Shown one piece after another: positions 25,345 through 36,389 of a stretch of 64,000 nt of DNA (the stretch's first letter is position 1; the number at the start of each line of letters is the position of its first letter). Origin of the DNA: Trebonia sp963759545 (GTDB taxonomy: Bacteria > Actinomycetota > Actinomycetes > Streptosporangiales > Streptosporangiaceae); assembly GCA_963759545.1 (NCBI GenBank), contig CAVXAB010000049.1, positions 26,056-90,055 on the forward strand, in the 5' to 3' direction. Under the pieces are notes generated by a model. It searched no databases. It had not been told where the DNA came from and worked only from the letters and a program-made list of their open reading frames with translations. The position numbers were made by a program, and so were the translations under genes.

Positions 25345-26322
25345 ATGGCTGAGGTACTGGTCCTCGCGGAGCACACCGCTGACGGCGAGGTCAAGAAGGT
25401 GACGCTGGAGCTGCTGACCGCCGCGAGGCGGCTGGGCTCCCCGTCGGTGGTCTGGACGGGGCCTGGCTCGGACGCCGGGATTGCCCGGCTGGGCGAGTAC
25501 GGCGCGGAGAAGGTGTACGTCGCGGACTCGCCCGACTTCTTCCGGGTACGTCGTGGCGCCGGCCGCGGAGCTGCTCGCGTCGCTGGTAGCGGAGAAGTCC
25601 CCGGCCGCGGTGCTGGTCGCCGGGACGACCGAGGGCAAGGAGATCGCGGGGCGGCTGGCGGTCAAGACCGGGTCGGGCGTGCTGACCGACGCGGTGAACG
25701 TGACCGCGGGCGAGGACGGGAAGCCGGTGGCGGAGCAGCCGAACTTCGGCGGCGTCGATCACCGTCCACTCCGACGGTGCGGGCCGGGAACGCCGATCAT
25801 CGCGGTGCGGCCGAACGCGATCTCTCCCGAGGCGTCGCCAGGTGCCGCCGCCGTCGAGGCCGTTTCCTTCGCCGCCTCCGACGCGGCCAAGGCGCGCGGC
25901 GGTCACCGAGCGCGTGGTCGCGGCCAAGGGCGAGCGGCCCGGAACTGACCGAGGCGCAGATCGTGGTCTCCGGCGGGCGCGGCACCGGGTCTGAGGACGG
26001 CTTCAAGATCATCGAGAAGCTGGCCGACGCGCTCGGCGCGGCGGTCGGCGCGTCCCGCGCGGTGACCGACGCCGGCTGGTACCCGCACCAGTTCCAGGTC
26101 GGGCAGACCGGCAAGACCGTCTCCCCGCAGCTGTACATGGCGGTAGGGATCTCCGGCGCGATCCAGCACCGGGCCGGGATGCAGACCTCCAAGACGATCG
26201 TCGCGGTCAACAAGGACCCCGAGGCGCCGATCTTCGAGATCGCCGACTACGGCGTCGTCGGCGACCTGTTCACCGTCGTCCCCCAGCTCCTCGAAGAAAT
26301 CACCAAGCACAAGGGGAGCTAG
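25345..26322 (+). pseudogene. etfA: Electron transfer flavoprotein alpha subunit, several frameshifts
   Basis: EtfA starts MAEVLVLAEHTADGEVKKVTLE at 25345 and ends with VGDLFTVVPQLLEEITKHKGS at 26322. Conserved text jumps frame at least four times: near 25541 (before YVVAPAAELLASLVAE), near 25755 and back near 25785 (SITVHSD is in another frame), near 25895 (VTERVVAAKGERP) and near 25940 (before LTEAQIVVSGGRGTGSEDGF). The FAD-binding C-terminal block (GWYPHQFQVGQTGKTVSP) is intact. This could be a decaying copy of etfBA or a patch of poor sequence; high conservation between indels favours the second. Confidence 0.8.
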
Positions 26323-26800
26323 GCACTGCGGTCTCTGCATCGACCAGCCGCTGTGGACGGACCTCACGAAGCTGGGCGTGGTGCTCGCGGCCCTTGGCGG
26401 GGACCAGTAGGGACCGGTAAACGGTAAAGGCGGCTGCTCGTCCGCGATCCGGCCCATCCCGGCGGCTGCGCGCAGGTGCAGGTGGCCCTGGTCAACCGCA
26501 CGATCCCCATCGAGCCGCTCAACCTTCGCGTCCTGCGCCTGTGCCACGCCGGCCGGACGGCGTCTGACCTCGTGTGCTACATATTTCGTGCTGCGACCGG
26601 GTTCAGGGCCGGTGGACCTGGACAGCGTCCGTGGCTTCTTCGATGAGCGCCGGATCTCCAGGTCAAGACGCCCGAGTACGTCACGACCGTCCCGCACCTG
26701 CCGCGCAACAGCCTGGGCAGGTGCAGAAGCACCTGCTAGTCGCGGACCTCGGGCCGCGTATCGACTGACACACAGCCTTAGCTGACAACCGTACGCGCCA
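26323..26800 (+). pseudogene. Degenerate region with acyl-CoA ligase C-terminal remnant
   Basis: No intact gene. From about 26605 to 26755 three frames carry, in order, DLDSVRGFFDERRIS, KTPEYVTTVPHLPRNSLG and VQKHLL. That is the C-terminal end of an AMP-dependent acyl-CoA synthetase, including the PRN.LGKVQK lysine region, split by two indels (near 26660 and 26732). Upstream, 26460-26580 reads VNRTIPIEPLNLRVLRLCHAG, which I do not recognise. Remnant of a fatty-acid or CoA ligase gene next to etfBA. Confidence 0.5.
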
Positions 26801-28720
26801 CTAAGCAATGTAGCGCCATGGCTCTTGCGTGTAGGTGCGGCCCGTCGGAGTGGTCCACACGTGCCAGCCTGGCTTGGGCTGGGTGACCGTCCAGCCGCTC
26901 GACTGTTTGACCTGGTGGCATCGTCGGCTGCGTGCTCCGGCGTTGCACGCGTCGGTCCGCCCGCCCTTGTCGAACGGGACGGCATGCTCCCAATCCGAGT
27001 CGCGCGCGGGTCGTGAGCAGGGCGGAAAAGTGCACTCTTGATCCCTGACCTGGACCAGGCGGCGCAGCCGCTCGCTCGGCTCGTAGCTGCTGACCTCGTG
27101 CCGGTGGTCGCACTCGTGGGTGGGCACCACGTCGAACCGGACGGCCAGTTCCCGGCCGCCGGGCAGGATTAGCGCCCACGTGCCGGCTTCCCGCGGGACC
27201 AGTTCCCAGTCCCCGGGCGGGGCACCGGAGCGCGGCTCGGCCGGCTGGGCGGCCAGCTGCCGCAGCCGGGTCTCGGTGACGGTGATGTTGATCCGCGCGG
27301 GCAGCGCGTACTCGGTCATGCCAGGTGGCCGCGGCTGCTGCCTGTTGCCGCGCCTGGGGCGGGCGATGCCGTGGCCGATCGCGTAGCCATGCTCGTCGAC
27401 GATGGTGACCCCCACCGGGAGCACGGGGACCGGGCCGCGGCGACAGCAAGGTCACGGGCCATGGCCGGGTCGAGGGGGCCGAGCAGCCGGCTCTCCCCCG
27501 CCCGGGCCGCCTGTCCTTGCAGGGTGACCAGCGGGACCGTTACCTCAGGCAGCGCCGGGTGGCCTCCTCGTGCGCCCAGGCCGTCGCCGCCGCCTCCCGG
27601 GTGGTCGCCGCCGTCACCCGGCCCTGAACCGCCGCCTAGATCCTCGCCGCCGCCTTGGTCCTCATCGTCGCCGGGGTCATCATCGTCGCCTGGGCTCCCG
27701 CTGCCGCCCGGAGCGCCAGCGCGGCTGCCGGCCGTGCTGCGCGAGCCCTCGTTGCCGGCCGTCCTCGTCATGCCCGCTGTCGTCATGCCCGTCGTCGGGC
27801 CCGCCGTCCGGGGGTTCCGCCGCCGCGGCGCGGGCGAACGCGATCGCGTCCCCGGCGGTCACGCCGTTCAGCAGGTGCAGGTAGGCCAGCGCCTCCAGGC
27901 TGCTCGTGCCCTGCCCGGGGAACGCGCCGGACGCCTCGTACAGCCTCGCGCGGGCCACCACGCTCGCGTGCCCCGCCAGGGCCTGCGCCGCCGGCAGGTC
28001 ACGGCCGGACAGGCCCACCGCGCCGGACTCCTCGCGGAACACCGTGACCCGGGCCCGCTCCCGCTCCGCCTGCGACCGCCGCCGCTCCGCCACGTCCGGG
28101 GCCACCGCCAGCGCCGCCCGCCACGCGAGGCGCTCCACCTGGAAGTAGGTCTTCCCCGCCACCTCCGGCACGATCAGCGCCTCGGCCCGCGCCGCCTCGC
28201 CCTCATCCAGCGGCTCGAACACCGCCGCGACCAGCTTCGCCTTCGCCAGGGTGAGGGTGCCATCGGCGAGCAGCCGCCCGATGCCCGGCAGCCGCGCGCC
28301 CAGCGCCCAGGCCAGGCCCGCCAGGTTCCCCGCCGACACCGGCCCCATCGCCAGCGCCCCGGCGACCTCGTAGTTCAGCGAGTCGTCCCACCCGTCGGGC
28401 AGGTCGCCTCGGCGGCGCAGCAGCGGCGCCCCCTCGCCGTCCTCCCGCATCATCGCCCGCAGCGCCCCCAGCTTGCCCGCCGCCGCCCACGACTCAACCG
28501 CCGCCCACTGCCGCACGACCCCGACCAGCGCATCGGTGTCGGCGCCCTCGTACAGGTCCCCGGGTCCCGCGGCGGCCTCCAGCGCCGCCGCCAGCGCGGC
28601 AGACGGCGGCGCCCCGGCCCACGTCCCGCCGTGCCCGAAGCCGGCGAGCGGCGCGGGACGGCACTCACCCTGGCCGGGCACCTCGCCCGGCCTCGGGTTG
28701 GAGTCCGCTTGCCATCCCAT
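26801..28720 (-). pseudogene. DUF222/HNH endonuclease (13E12-repeat type), frameshifted
   Basis: The N-terminal DUF222 part starts near MGWQADSNPRPGE (28720) and runs through WAAVESWAAAGKLGALRAMM, LADGTLTLAKAKLVAAVFEPL and SSLEALAYLHLLNGVTAGDAI. The frame switches in an acidic GDD-rich linker (about 27690-27790) and again at a C5 run near 27412. The last part carries the HNH nuclease region: YALPARINITVTETRL, CTFPPCSRPARDSDWEHAVPF (split), and GARSRRCHQVKQ. These genes are multicopy in actinobacteria and often behave as mobile or decaying nucleases. With the two indels removed the protein would be about 640 residues. Confidence 0.8.
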
Positions 28721-28901
28721 CAAGTCGCCCCGTTCGATCGCCCGCTTCGACTGAAGCTGATAATCGAACACTACTCCGAGCCACCGACATTCCAGCCCGA
28801 GGAAGCGGGGCAAGGGCGCGGGGGATGAGCGGATTCCCGCGATCATCTTCGGGTTCGGCTGGGGAGGTAGCCGGAGCCCCTGACCCAGCGAAATTGGATC
28901 A

Positions 28902-29315
28902 ACCGTTGTTGGCGGTCGGAGTCGGCATCAGTGACTTCCACAACGGGCTGGCCTCATTGCGGTTGCGGGCGCTGAGCTCTTCGAAGTACCAGTCCTGCCT
29001 GAGCAGTTGCTTCACCCGCGGGATCGCCTCGCCATCCGGGCCGCTGTAGTAGTGCACCTTGCGGGTATCGCCGTCGGTCACCATCCGGAATATCACCTCG
29101 GCAGTGATGGCCGGGTCGGACCGGACCAGGTTCAGCGACGCGAACTTGTTCCACGAAGCGGTGTAGTCGTCGGGCACACGCACGTCGCAGTGAGCGGAAT
29201 GCGGCGATCTGATGCCGTCGAGCACGAGGGCGCCGAGCTCGTCGCAGGCGTCCGCGTCGCCGCTGCCGGTGGCCGCGAGGACGGCGCCGGTCGGTAGCAG
29301 GAAACGCCTCAGCCT
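28902..29315 (-). pseudogene. 5'-truncated oxidoreductase/SDR-like fragment
   Basis: Residues ELGALVLDGIRSPHSAHCDV, DDYTASWNKFASLNLV and YYSGPDGEAIPRVKQLLRQDWYFEEL, ending at stop 28899-28901, look like the C-terminal part of an SDR-type protein. The frame upstream merges directly into the IS21-end-like repeat at 29316, so the 5' half (cofactor motif, catalytic Tyr) is missing. This is best read as a gene cut by an insertion event. Confidence 0.5.
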
Positions 29316-29415
29316 CGTGGTCACTTGGACGGATATTTCGTGGTCACTCGGACGGAACATCCGTGGTCACCTGGACGCTAAGTCGGCGTCCGTTCAGCCG
29401 CCTAGGCGCAAGCGA
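29316..29415 (+). mobile_element. IS21-end-like repeat, copy 1
   Basis: Three imperfect direct repeats of CGTGGTCACYTGGACG lie in about 65 bp, followed by CTAAGTCGGC and a GCAAGCGA block. The same roughly 95-bp unit occurs in the same orientation at 37976-38075. Tandem short repeats just inside the end are typical of IS21-family termini, where the transposase binds; no transposase gene is present. It truncates the fragment to its left. Confidence 0.6.
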
Positions 29416-29427
29416 CCTGCACGGTGG

Positions 29428-30312
29428 TCAGGCTTCGGGGATGATCCGCCCGAAGGTCTCCAGGGTGATGGCGGCGGGCTCGGGGCCGCCGCGCACGCCG
29501 GTGTCGAGCCCGTCGAGGAGCGCGAGTTCGCCGGGGGTGAGTTCGAAGTCGAACACGTCGAAGTTCTCGAAGATGCGCTCGGGGCGCACGGACTTGGGGA
29601 TCGCGGAGCGGCCTTCCTGTAGGTGCCAGCGGATCATCACCTGGGCCGGGGTCTTGCCGTGCGCTTCGGCGATCTTCCCGATCTGCGGGTCGTCGAAGGT
29701 GCTGGTGCTGGTGCCGCGGTAGCTGGTGATGCCGCCGATCGGTGACCAGGCCTGGGTGAGGATCCCGTGTTCGGCGTTGGCGGTCCGCACCGCTGGCTGC
29801 GTGAAGTAGGGGTGAACCTCGACCTGGTTGACCGAGGGCGGCACCATGGCCTGCTTGAGCAGCGCGTCGAGGTGCTCGGGCATGAAGTTGCTGACGCCAA
29901 TCGCGCGGACCCGCCCGTCCGCCAGCAGCTTCTCCAGGGCGCGGTAGGCGTCTAGGGTCAGCTCGAACCGGCCCGGCAGGGCCTGGTGGAGGATGAACAG
30001 GTCGATCTGGTCGACGCCGAGCTTGCCTGCTGACTTGTCGAAGGCATGGAGCGCCTGCTCGTAGCCGTAGTCGCTGATCCACACCTTGGTCTCGATGAAC
30101 ACCGCTTCTCGGGCGAGGCCGGAGCGGCGGATGGCCTCGCCAACCTCGCGCTCGTTGCCGTAGGCGGCGGCGGTGTCGATCAGCCGGTACCCGGTCTCCA
30201 GTGCCGTGTGCACGGCGTTCGCGGTCACGTCCGGTGGTGTCTGGAACACTCCGAAGCCCAGCGCGGGCATCTCGACGCCGTTGTTCAAGGTCAGGTCGAC
30301 GGTCTGGGTCAT
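29428..30312 (-). CDS. Aldo/keto reductase
   Basis: A 294-residue AKR starting at ATG 30312 (MTQTVDLTLNNGVEMPALG) behind GGGAGG. The catalytic tetrad is visible: Asp/Tyr in YRLIDTAAAYGNEREVGEAI, Lys in VFIETKVWI and His in DLFILHQALPG. The NADPH-binding end has IPKSVRPERIFENFDVFDFEL. It is closest to 2,5-diketo-D-gluconate reductase-type AKRs. Divergent from the SDR gene at 30522 with about 210 bp between, which may hold a shared promoter region. Confidence 0.92.
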   Translation of the reverse strand: MTQTVDLTLNNGVEMPALGFGVFQTPPDVTANAVHTALETGYRLIDTAAAYGNEREVGEAIRRSGLAREAVFIETKVWISDYGYEQALHAFDKSAGKLGVDQIDLFILHQALPGRFELTLDAYRALEKLLADGRVRAIGVSNFMPEHLDALLKQAMVPPSVNQVEVHPYFTQPAVRTANAEHGILTQAWSPIGGITSYRGTSTSTFDDPQIGKIAEAHGKTPAQVMIRWHLQEGRSAIPKSVRPERIFENFDVFDFELTPGELALLDGLDTGVRGGPEPAAITLETFGRIIPEA

Positions 30313-30521
30313 CTTGTGCTGTGCCTCCCCGCTCGATGGTGTCGTCATCTAGACAACCCCAGATGCCCTTGCCCAGGCAGTGCCTGTCGAACCAGGTACC
30401 CGGAGGGCCTCCCAGGCGAGCGCGTCCCGCCCTAGCGTGACAGACATCGACCGCACCATCACGTCGCCAGCGAGCTGACGATCTCGTTCGAGGCGATGGA
30501 ATTCCAGAGAGGAATACCGGC

Positions 30522-31352
30522 ATGTCCACCTGGTTCATCACCGGCTGCTCAACCGGCCTTGGCCGCGCGCTCGCCGAGGCGGTGCTGGATTGCGGTGAGA
30601 GCGCAGCGATCACCGCACGCGACTCTGGGCGGTTGGCGGACCTGGCGAAGGCGTATCCCGATACCGCCCTCGCCCTCACGCTCGACGTGACGGACGACGA
30701 GCAGGTAATGGCCGCCGTGCGGCAGGCCGAGGATGCCTTCGGCGGCATCGACGTGCTGGTCAATAACGCAGGATACGGTTACCGGGCCGCTGTCGAGGAG
30801 GGTGATCCAGCCGACGTGCAGCGGCTGTTCGCGACCAACTTCTTCGGTCCCGTCGCGCTGATCAAGGCGGCGCTGCCGGGCATGCGGGCTCGCCGGAGCG
30901 GCGCGATCGTCAACATCTCCTCGATCGGCGCCCTGAGGTGCCCGCCGGGGTCCGGCTACTACTCGGCCAGCAAGGCGGCGCTCGAAGCCATGACCGCCTC
31001 CTTGCGCAAGGAGGCAGAGCCGCTCGGCATCAAAGTCATCGCGGTAGAGCCAGGGGCCTTCCGCACCGACTTCTCCGGCCGGTCGCTGATGCAGTCCGCT
31101 ACGGCGATCGACGACTACGCCGAGACGGCCGGCCTGCGGCGCAAGGAGAAGGACACCGTCGACGGCACTCAGCCGGGCGACCCGGCCCGGGCCGCCCGCG
31201 CGATCATCGCAGTCGTCGCGGCCCCCCGGCCGCCGTCCCTCCTCCTGCTCGGCCGCGACGCCCTGGCGACGGCGACAGCGGTGCTGGACGCGCAACGTGC
31301 CCAGGCGGGGGAGTGGCGGGAACTCACCACGAGTACCGACTTCGCGGAATAA
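30522..31352 (+). CDS. Short-chain dehydrogenase/reductase (classical SDR)
   Basis: A 276-residue classical SDR: cofactor motif TGCSTGLGRALAEA, NNAGYGYRAAVEEG, catalytic Ser in VNISSIGALRCPPGSG, and YSASK with Tyr/Lys. AGAGAGGA precedes ATG 30522. The C-terminal half (EPGAFRTDFSGRSLMQ) is typical of actinobacterial SDRs paired with aldo/keto reductases. It overlaps the convergent ROK gene by 29 bp at the 3' ends. The substrate is unknown. Confidence 0.92.
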   Translation: MSTWFITGCSTGLGRALAEAVLDCGESAAITARDSGRLADLAKAYPDTALALTLDVTDDEQVMAAVRQAEDAFGGIDVLVNNAGYGYRAAVEEGDPADVQRLFATNFFGPVALIKAALPGMRARRSGAIVNISSIGALRCPPGSGYYSASKAALEAMTASLRKEAEPLGIKVIAVEPGAFRTDFSGRSLMQSATAIDDYAETAGLRRKEKDTVDGTQPGDPARAARAIIAVVAAPRPPSLLLLGRDALATATAVLDAQRAQAGEWRELTTSTDFAE

Positions 31353-32568
31353 CCCTCCCGGCAGATAAAGGGATGTCGAATCCGAGTTGGCACTGACGGG
31401 CAAGCACCGCTGCTCCACGCAGTTCTGCGTCGTGGCCAAGCAGACCACCGCAAATCTCCAGTTGCGACAGGACCATCGGCGGCGCGAAACGGTCCAGCAT
31501 CTCCCTTACGCCTTCGATTACCGGCTCGGCGGCGTTCCCAAGTGTCCCGTCGAGCACGATGCCGTCCGGTGCCATGTAGACGCAGAAGTCAGCGAGCGAC
31601 CGTCCGATCGCACGGCCGAGATCGCGCAGTGCGCGCCATACCCCGGCGTCCTTGTCCCCGGCGAGTGCCAGCACGTCGTCCATAGTCTGGACGCCTGGAT
31701 GCACGGTCCTGATCCATTCGACAAGTCGGTATGGGCTGAATGTTGTCGTGAGGCAGCCGCGGCCGCCGCAACAGCACAGGGCGCCGTCGACTTCGGCGTG
31801 AATGTGCGCGAGTTCGCCTGCCAGGCCGTTAGTGCCGCGGTAAAGCCGCCTGTTCAACACCAGGCCGGCGCCAATGCCGTGCGCGATCTTTATGTAGATG
31901 AAGTTCGCCATGTTCGCTGCCGCACCGAACTCTCCTTCTCCCAGGGCGCCTAGGTTCGCGTCGTTCTCCACCCATACCGGGACGTCGACCTGCCGGCCGA
32001 ATTCGTCAGGCAACGTCGCTGGAAGGAGACTCGCCGGCGGCCCCTCAAACTGTGCACTGGCCCTAGCGGGTGTGCGCGTACCCGTGGGAGCCCCTCCGCC
32101 TAGCCCCTGGACAGGGGCGGGCACCCCCACGACCACGCAGCTCAGGTCGCCGGTGGAGCGGGAGATTCCGTTCAGCGACTGCTCGAGCATGAGCATGGCC
32201 GGCGCCGCGAGTCCGGCTGCTGAGTCATAGGTGTAGGGATCAACGGCGCGGCGCGCGTGCAGCGTGCCGTCAAAACCCGCCACGGCCGCCTGCAGTGTCC
32301 GGTGCGTTAGCGCGACGGCACCAACGAGGCCGGCCGGCGCCGCGAGCGCCAGCAGTTTCGGCGGCCTGCCGACCCTTCCCGCCGTGCCCGTGGCCGTCTG
32401 CTCTACCACCAGCCCATGCCGTCGCAGGCGGGTGAGCGCATCGGTGGCGGTGGTGCGCGGCAGCCCTGACAACAGCGCGAGCTGATCTCGCTGGAGCTGA
32501 CCATGCCGGGCGAGGGTTGCTAGGAGCTGGCGGTCCGTCGGGCGGAGCGGAAATGAGACAGGCATCAT
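31324..32568 (-). CDS. ROK-family transcriptional regulator
   Basis: A 414-residue NagC/XylR-type regulator. Residues about 8-75 form a winged HTH (DQLALLSGLPRTTATDALTRLRRHGLVVEQ). The ROK kinase-like domain has the sugar/ATP region VWVENDANLGALGEGEFG and the zinc motif ALCCCGGRGCL. It lies divergent from the secreted GH3 gene (about 130 bp between), so it most likely represses that gene and responds to a released sugar. Start is ATGATG at 32568/32565; no strong ribosome site, so either may be used. Confidence 0.9.
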   Translation of the reverse strand: MMPVSFPLRPTDRQLLATLARHGQLQRDQLALLSGLPRTTATDALTRLRRHGLVVEQTATGTAGRVGRPPKLLALAAPAGLVGAVALTHRTLQAAVAGFDGTLHARRAVDPYTYDSAAGLAAPAMLMLEQSLNGISRSTGDLSCVVVGVPAPVQGLGGGAPTGTRTPARASAQFEGPPASLLPATLPDEFGRQVDVPVWVENDANLGALGEGEFGAAANMANFIYIKIAHGIGAGLVLNRRLYRGTNGLAGELAHIHAEVDGALCCCGGRGCLTTTFSPYRLVEWIRTVHPGVQTMDDVLALAGDKDAGVWRALRDLGRAIGRSLADFCVYMAPDGIVLDGTLGNAAEPVIEGVREMLDRFAPPMVLSQLEICGGLLGHDAELRGAAVLARQCQLGFDIPLSAGRVIPRSRYSW

Positions 32569-32698
32569 CCAAGGCTACTAATTATTCCGGGTTTCGGCAA
32601 AAACGATGAAAGGCTTGACGGATACACGGATAAAGCTCAGATTTACCTTGCGATTATCCGCATTGCATCCGGAAATATGACGGATTTCGGATTAATTG
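32569..32698. promoter_or_regulatory. ROK-GH3 intergenic control region
   Basis: An AT-rich stretch by local standards. It contains the inverted repeat CGGATAA (32627-32633) / TTATCCG (32654-32660) and further TCCGGAAA / GGATTTCGG half-sites up to 32690, with a possible -35 TTGACG at 32615. These are good candidates for the ROK operator and the GH3 promoter. Confidence 0.5.
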
Positions 32699-35600
32699 AT
32701 GCAAGAAGTCAATGCGGTGGCGAAGAGGCCATCTGAGACGGAGCAGGCAATGATCACTGTGCTTGGCGAGGGCTCGTTGCGAAGACAACGCATGACACAA
32801 CGGAAGAAGAGACGGCTGTTCGGCGGTTCGGCCGGGCTACCCGTCATCGCCATGGCCGGGCTAGCGGCCGCCTCGGTGCTGACCGCGGCACCAGCGTCGG
32901 CCGTTTCCGTGGTGGCTGCTCACCCGGCCTCTGCCGCCTCGGCCTCGCGGTCGGGGAGCACGCCCGCCGACTGGGTTAAGCCCACTGCACCCTCCGATGT
33001 GCCCTACGCGCTCCCGGTGCAGCTCCCGTCCACGTCAAGCTCACCGGCCGTCGCGGCGGACGCGCCCTATACCCCGGCGGTGCTGAACCTTATCGCCCAG
33101 CTGGAGCCGAGCGACCCGCCCACCGAGGCGCAGCTGGCCAACGCCAGCATCCTGTTCCACGGCGGGACGAACGCGACCTGTAACAACGTCGGGCCCACCG
33201 CGGCTCCCACCGGCACCAATCCGAGCATCATGGCGCCTTGCTGGACCGACGCCCAGGGGGTGAACACGTTCTCCGGGCCCAACGCGGAGAAGACCACCGG
33301 CCCGACGACGCTGATGAACCTGGCGTCATCTTTCGACACCGAGCTGGGCAACGTCTGGGGGCAGGCCGAGGGAACTGAGGCCCGCGAGCTCATGGTGACC
33401 GGGCTGTTCGGCCCGCAGACCGACATCGACCGGCTGCCTAACTGGGGCCGTAACCTGACAACCACGGGCGAGGACCCGTTCCTGTCGGGCGACATGGTCG
33501 CGTCCCAGATCAGCGGCATCCAGGGCGCCGGGGCGCTGTCCCAGATGAAGCACTTCGCGGTGTACAACGGCCAGAACCAGAACACCAGCACCCAGATCTC
33601 CGACCAGGCGCTGCACCAGATCTACCTCACGCCCTACGAGTCCGGATTCGTCAACGCCGGCGCGGCGGCGACCATGTGCTCCTACCAGATCTGGCAGGAC
33701 ACCTCCACGACACTGCCGTCGACGGTCTCCTCGCTGTCCGGCACCGCGCCGCTCAGCCCGTATGCGACCGCGGGAAGCAATCCCCAGACCTGGCCGCTGA
33801 ACGAGTCGCATTACTCATGCGAGCAGCCGCTGACCCTGACCTACGCGCTCCGCGACCTGTGGGGATCGGTGGCGATGGTGGGCTCGGACTACCCGGCAAC
33901 GCACAGCACCAGTGCCATTTTCCAGGGCGAGGGCCAGGAGCAGCCGACGACGGCCGGCTACTTCAGCGACAGCAACAGCCTGTCCACTACGTCGAGCGGC
34001 GGGTTCTCCGGGCCTCCGTCCGCATTCGACGCGACCGGCGACACCTGCGCTGACGCCGCAGGCAACGCCGAGTCCTGCTCAGCGCCGGGCGCGGTCCACG
34101 TGGCCGGCGTCCCCGGGCCCGGCTGCCCGGTGACCGGGTGCACCCTGGTGCAGGCCGTGGCCAACGGCTCGGTGCCGCTGTCGGTGTTTAACCAGGCGCT
34201 GGCCACGATGCTCTACCAGGAACAGCGCTTCGGCATGCTCGGCTGCAACCAGACCCCGGTCGCGGCCACCTGCACCAATCCCGGCGGGATCAACGGCGAC
34301 ACCAGCGGCAACGCGCCACTGCCTACCGGACCGGCGCACGGTGCCACGCCCACCGCCGACCTCGGGACGAAGAACGGCGACGCGGCCGTCGTCGAGAAGA
34401 TGTCCGAAGAAGGCGCCGTGCTGCTGAAGAACGACGGCAGCACCCTGCCGATCACCCAGTCCGACCTCAGCGGCGGCGTCCTGGTCACCGGCCCCGGCGC
34501 CGAGTACACCATCGCCGACCCGACGGGCGAGGCATCGGTCGGCTACGCCGACCGCGACGCGATCAGCCCGCTCGAGCAGCTCAAGGCCTTCACCGGCAAC
34601 GCGGGCGCGTTCAGTTACGTGCCTGCCAACTCGCCGTCAGGGGAGCCCGTCCCATCCTCGGCCCTGTCCGACTCGGCCACCTCGGTGACCAGGCACCTGG
34701 ACCGCACCACCGGCCCGGGCTCGCCGACCACCGATTCCTCGATTGACTTCACCACGGCCTCAGGCAACGGGCAGCTCCCGCCCGGCGACTACACCTGGAC
34801 CGGATACGTGTACGTGCCGACTACCGACACCTACACCTGGCAGCTCCAGTTCAGCAGCGGCGTGCCCGCCGCGGACGTGACGTTCTCCCTGGACGGCGCG
34901 GCCCAGACGCTGAGCGCGCCGCCTGACGTGTACGGCAGAGGCGTCACCGGCGCGCACAACGCGGCGCTGCCCGGCACGCCCACCGACAGCGGCTACACCG
35001 AGGCGGGCCTCACCAACGAGGCGACTGCGGCGGCCTCGCTCACCGGCGGCACATACCACCAGGTCACGATCACCTTCGACAACGCGACCGCTGCCGCGGC
35101 TAGTTTCCGGTTCGCCTACTCGCGGGCGAACGGCGACATCGCCGACGCGGCCGCGGCTGCCAAGGGCAAGAAGCTCGCGATCGTTTTCCTCAACGACCAG
35201 GGGGCGTCGACGACAATCCCGAATCCTTATGGGTCGTCACCGGCGACAATCTCGGCGCCCGAGTCGCTGAGCGCGTCCAATACCGCAGCTCATCGACGCG
35301 GTCGCGGCCGCGAACCCGAACACGGTCGTCGTACTCAACACCGCCAATCCCGTGCTTCTCCCCTGGATCGGCAACGTGAAGTCCGTCCTCGAGATGTGGT
35401 TCTCCGGCGAGGAAGGCGGCACGTCGACCGCCAGGCTGCTGCTCGGCCTGGCCAATCCCAGTGGTCACGCCGACATCACCTGGCCCGCCAACGGCACCGA
35501 CACCCTCTGGGGCTACAACCAGACCGTGCCGCTTTACCAGGGCGACACCACCGGCCCCCACCTGGAACGCCTGAACGGCGGAACCGGCGGGACTACCGAC

Positions 35601-36389
35601 GAGACGGAAGGCATCTACAACGGCTACCGGTACTTCGACAAGGAGGGCATCACCCCGCTGTTCCCCTTCGGCTGGGGCCTGTCGTACACCGCCTTCGGCT
35701 ACTCGGGCCTCCGGATAACCCGAACCACGGACGGCGGACTCAACGTAAGCGTCCGGGTGACCAACACCGGGCAAGTCCAGGGCAGCACGGTTCCCCAGGT
35801 TTACCTGGGCGCGCCTGACGTGCAGCCGGCGGGCATCCAGTTCGCCGTGCGGCAGCTGTCCGCCTTCAGCCGGGTCACGCTGCAGCCGGGCCAGTCACAG
35901 CAGGTCAGCATGCACGTGCCGCTGCGCCAGCTCCAGTACTGGTCATCGGGGACTCAGCAGTGGCTCACGGCAACGGGTTCGCGGGCCGTGTACGCCGGGA
36001 CCGCCGACTCGCTGGCCAGCCTGCCGCTGCGGGCCACTGTGACCATCCCGGCCACCGGTAACCTGACCTGCAACGACCAGCAGCTCAGCGCCGTCATGGT
36101 GCGGGGCGACCTGATCGTCCCGCCGGGTTCGTGGTGCGACGTGATCGACACCTCGGTGACCGGCGACCTGGTGGTCAGCGGGACCGGATTCCGTATCGCC
36201 GGGTCGACGATCGGCGGCAGCCTGGTGGTCAGCAACGTCCGCCGGGCGAGCGACCCGCTGAGCTCCGGCACCAACGTGGTGTGCAACACCACCGTCAACG
36301 GTCGGCTCGTCGTCCACAGTGGGGCCGGGGCTGCCCCGCTCAACCTGGGGCAGTGCGGCGCCAACACGGTCAAGGGCAATACTCGGTGA
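32699..36389 (+). CDS. Secreted GH3 beta-glucosidase-like enzyme with PA14 and Fn3 domains, one frameshift
   Basis: A protein of about 1,230 residues, exported (basic MTQRKKRRLFGG, then hydrophobic GLPVIAMAGLAAASVLTAAPASA). GH3 (alpha/beta)8 domain: NWGRNLTTTGEDPFLSGDM, MKHFAVYNGQ, and nucleophile Asp in VAMVGSDYPAT (about residue 397). A PA14-like insert reads LPPGDYTWTGYVYVPTTDTYTW. The C-terminal sandwich domain (EEGGTSTARLLLGLANPSG, FPFGWGLSYTAFGYS) and Fn3-like domain lie in the next frame. A one-base indel near 35282 separates ASNT from QLIDAVAAANPNTVVVLNTAN. The last about 110 residues (NLTCNDQQLSAVMVRGDL) repeat a VxGDLxV pattern. Alternative starts are 32750 and 32792. Confidence 0.87.

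Noticed and set aside
25481..25948. Separate gene inside etfA
   Set aside because: It is the middle of EtfA in a shifted frame, continuous with conserved text on both sides.
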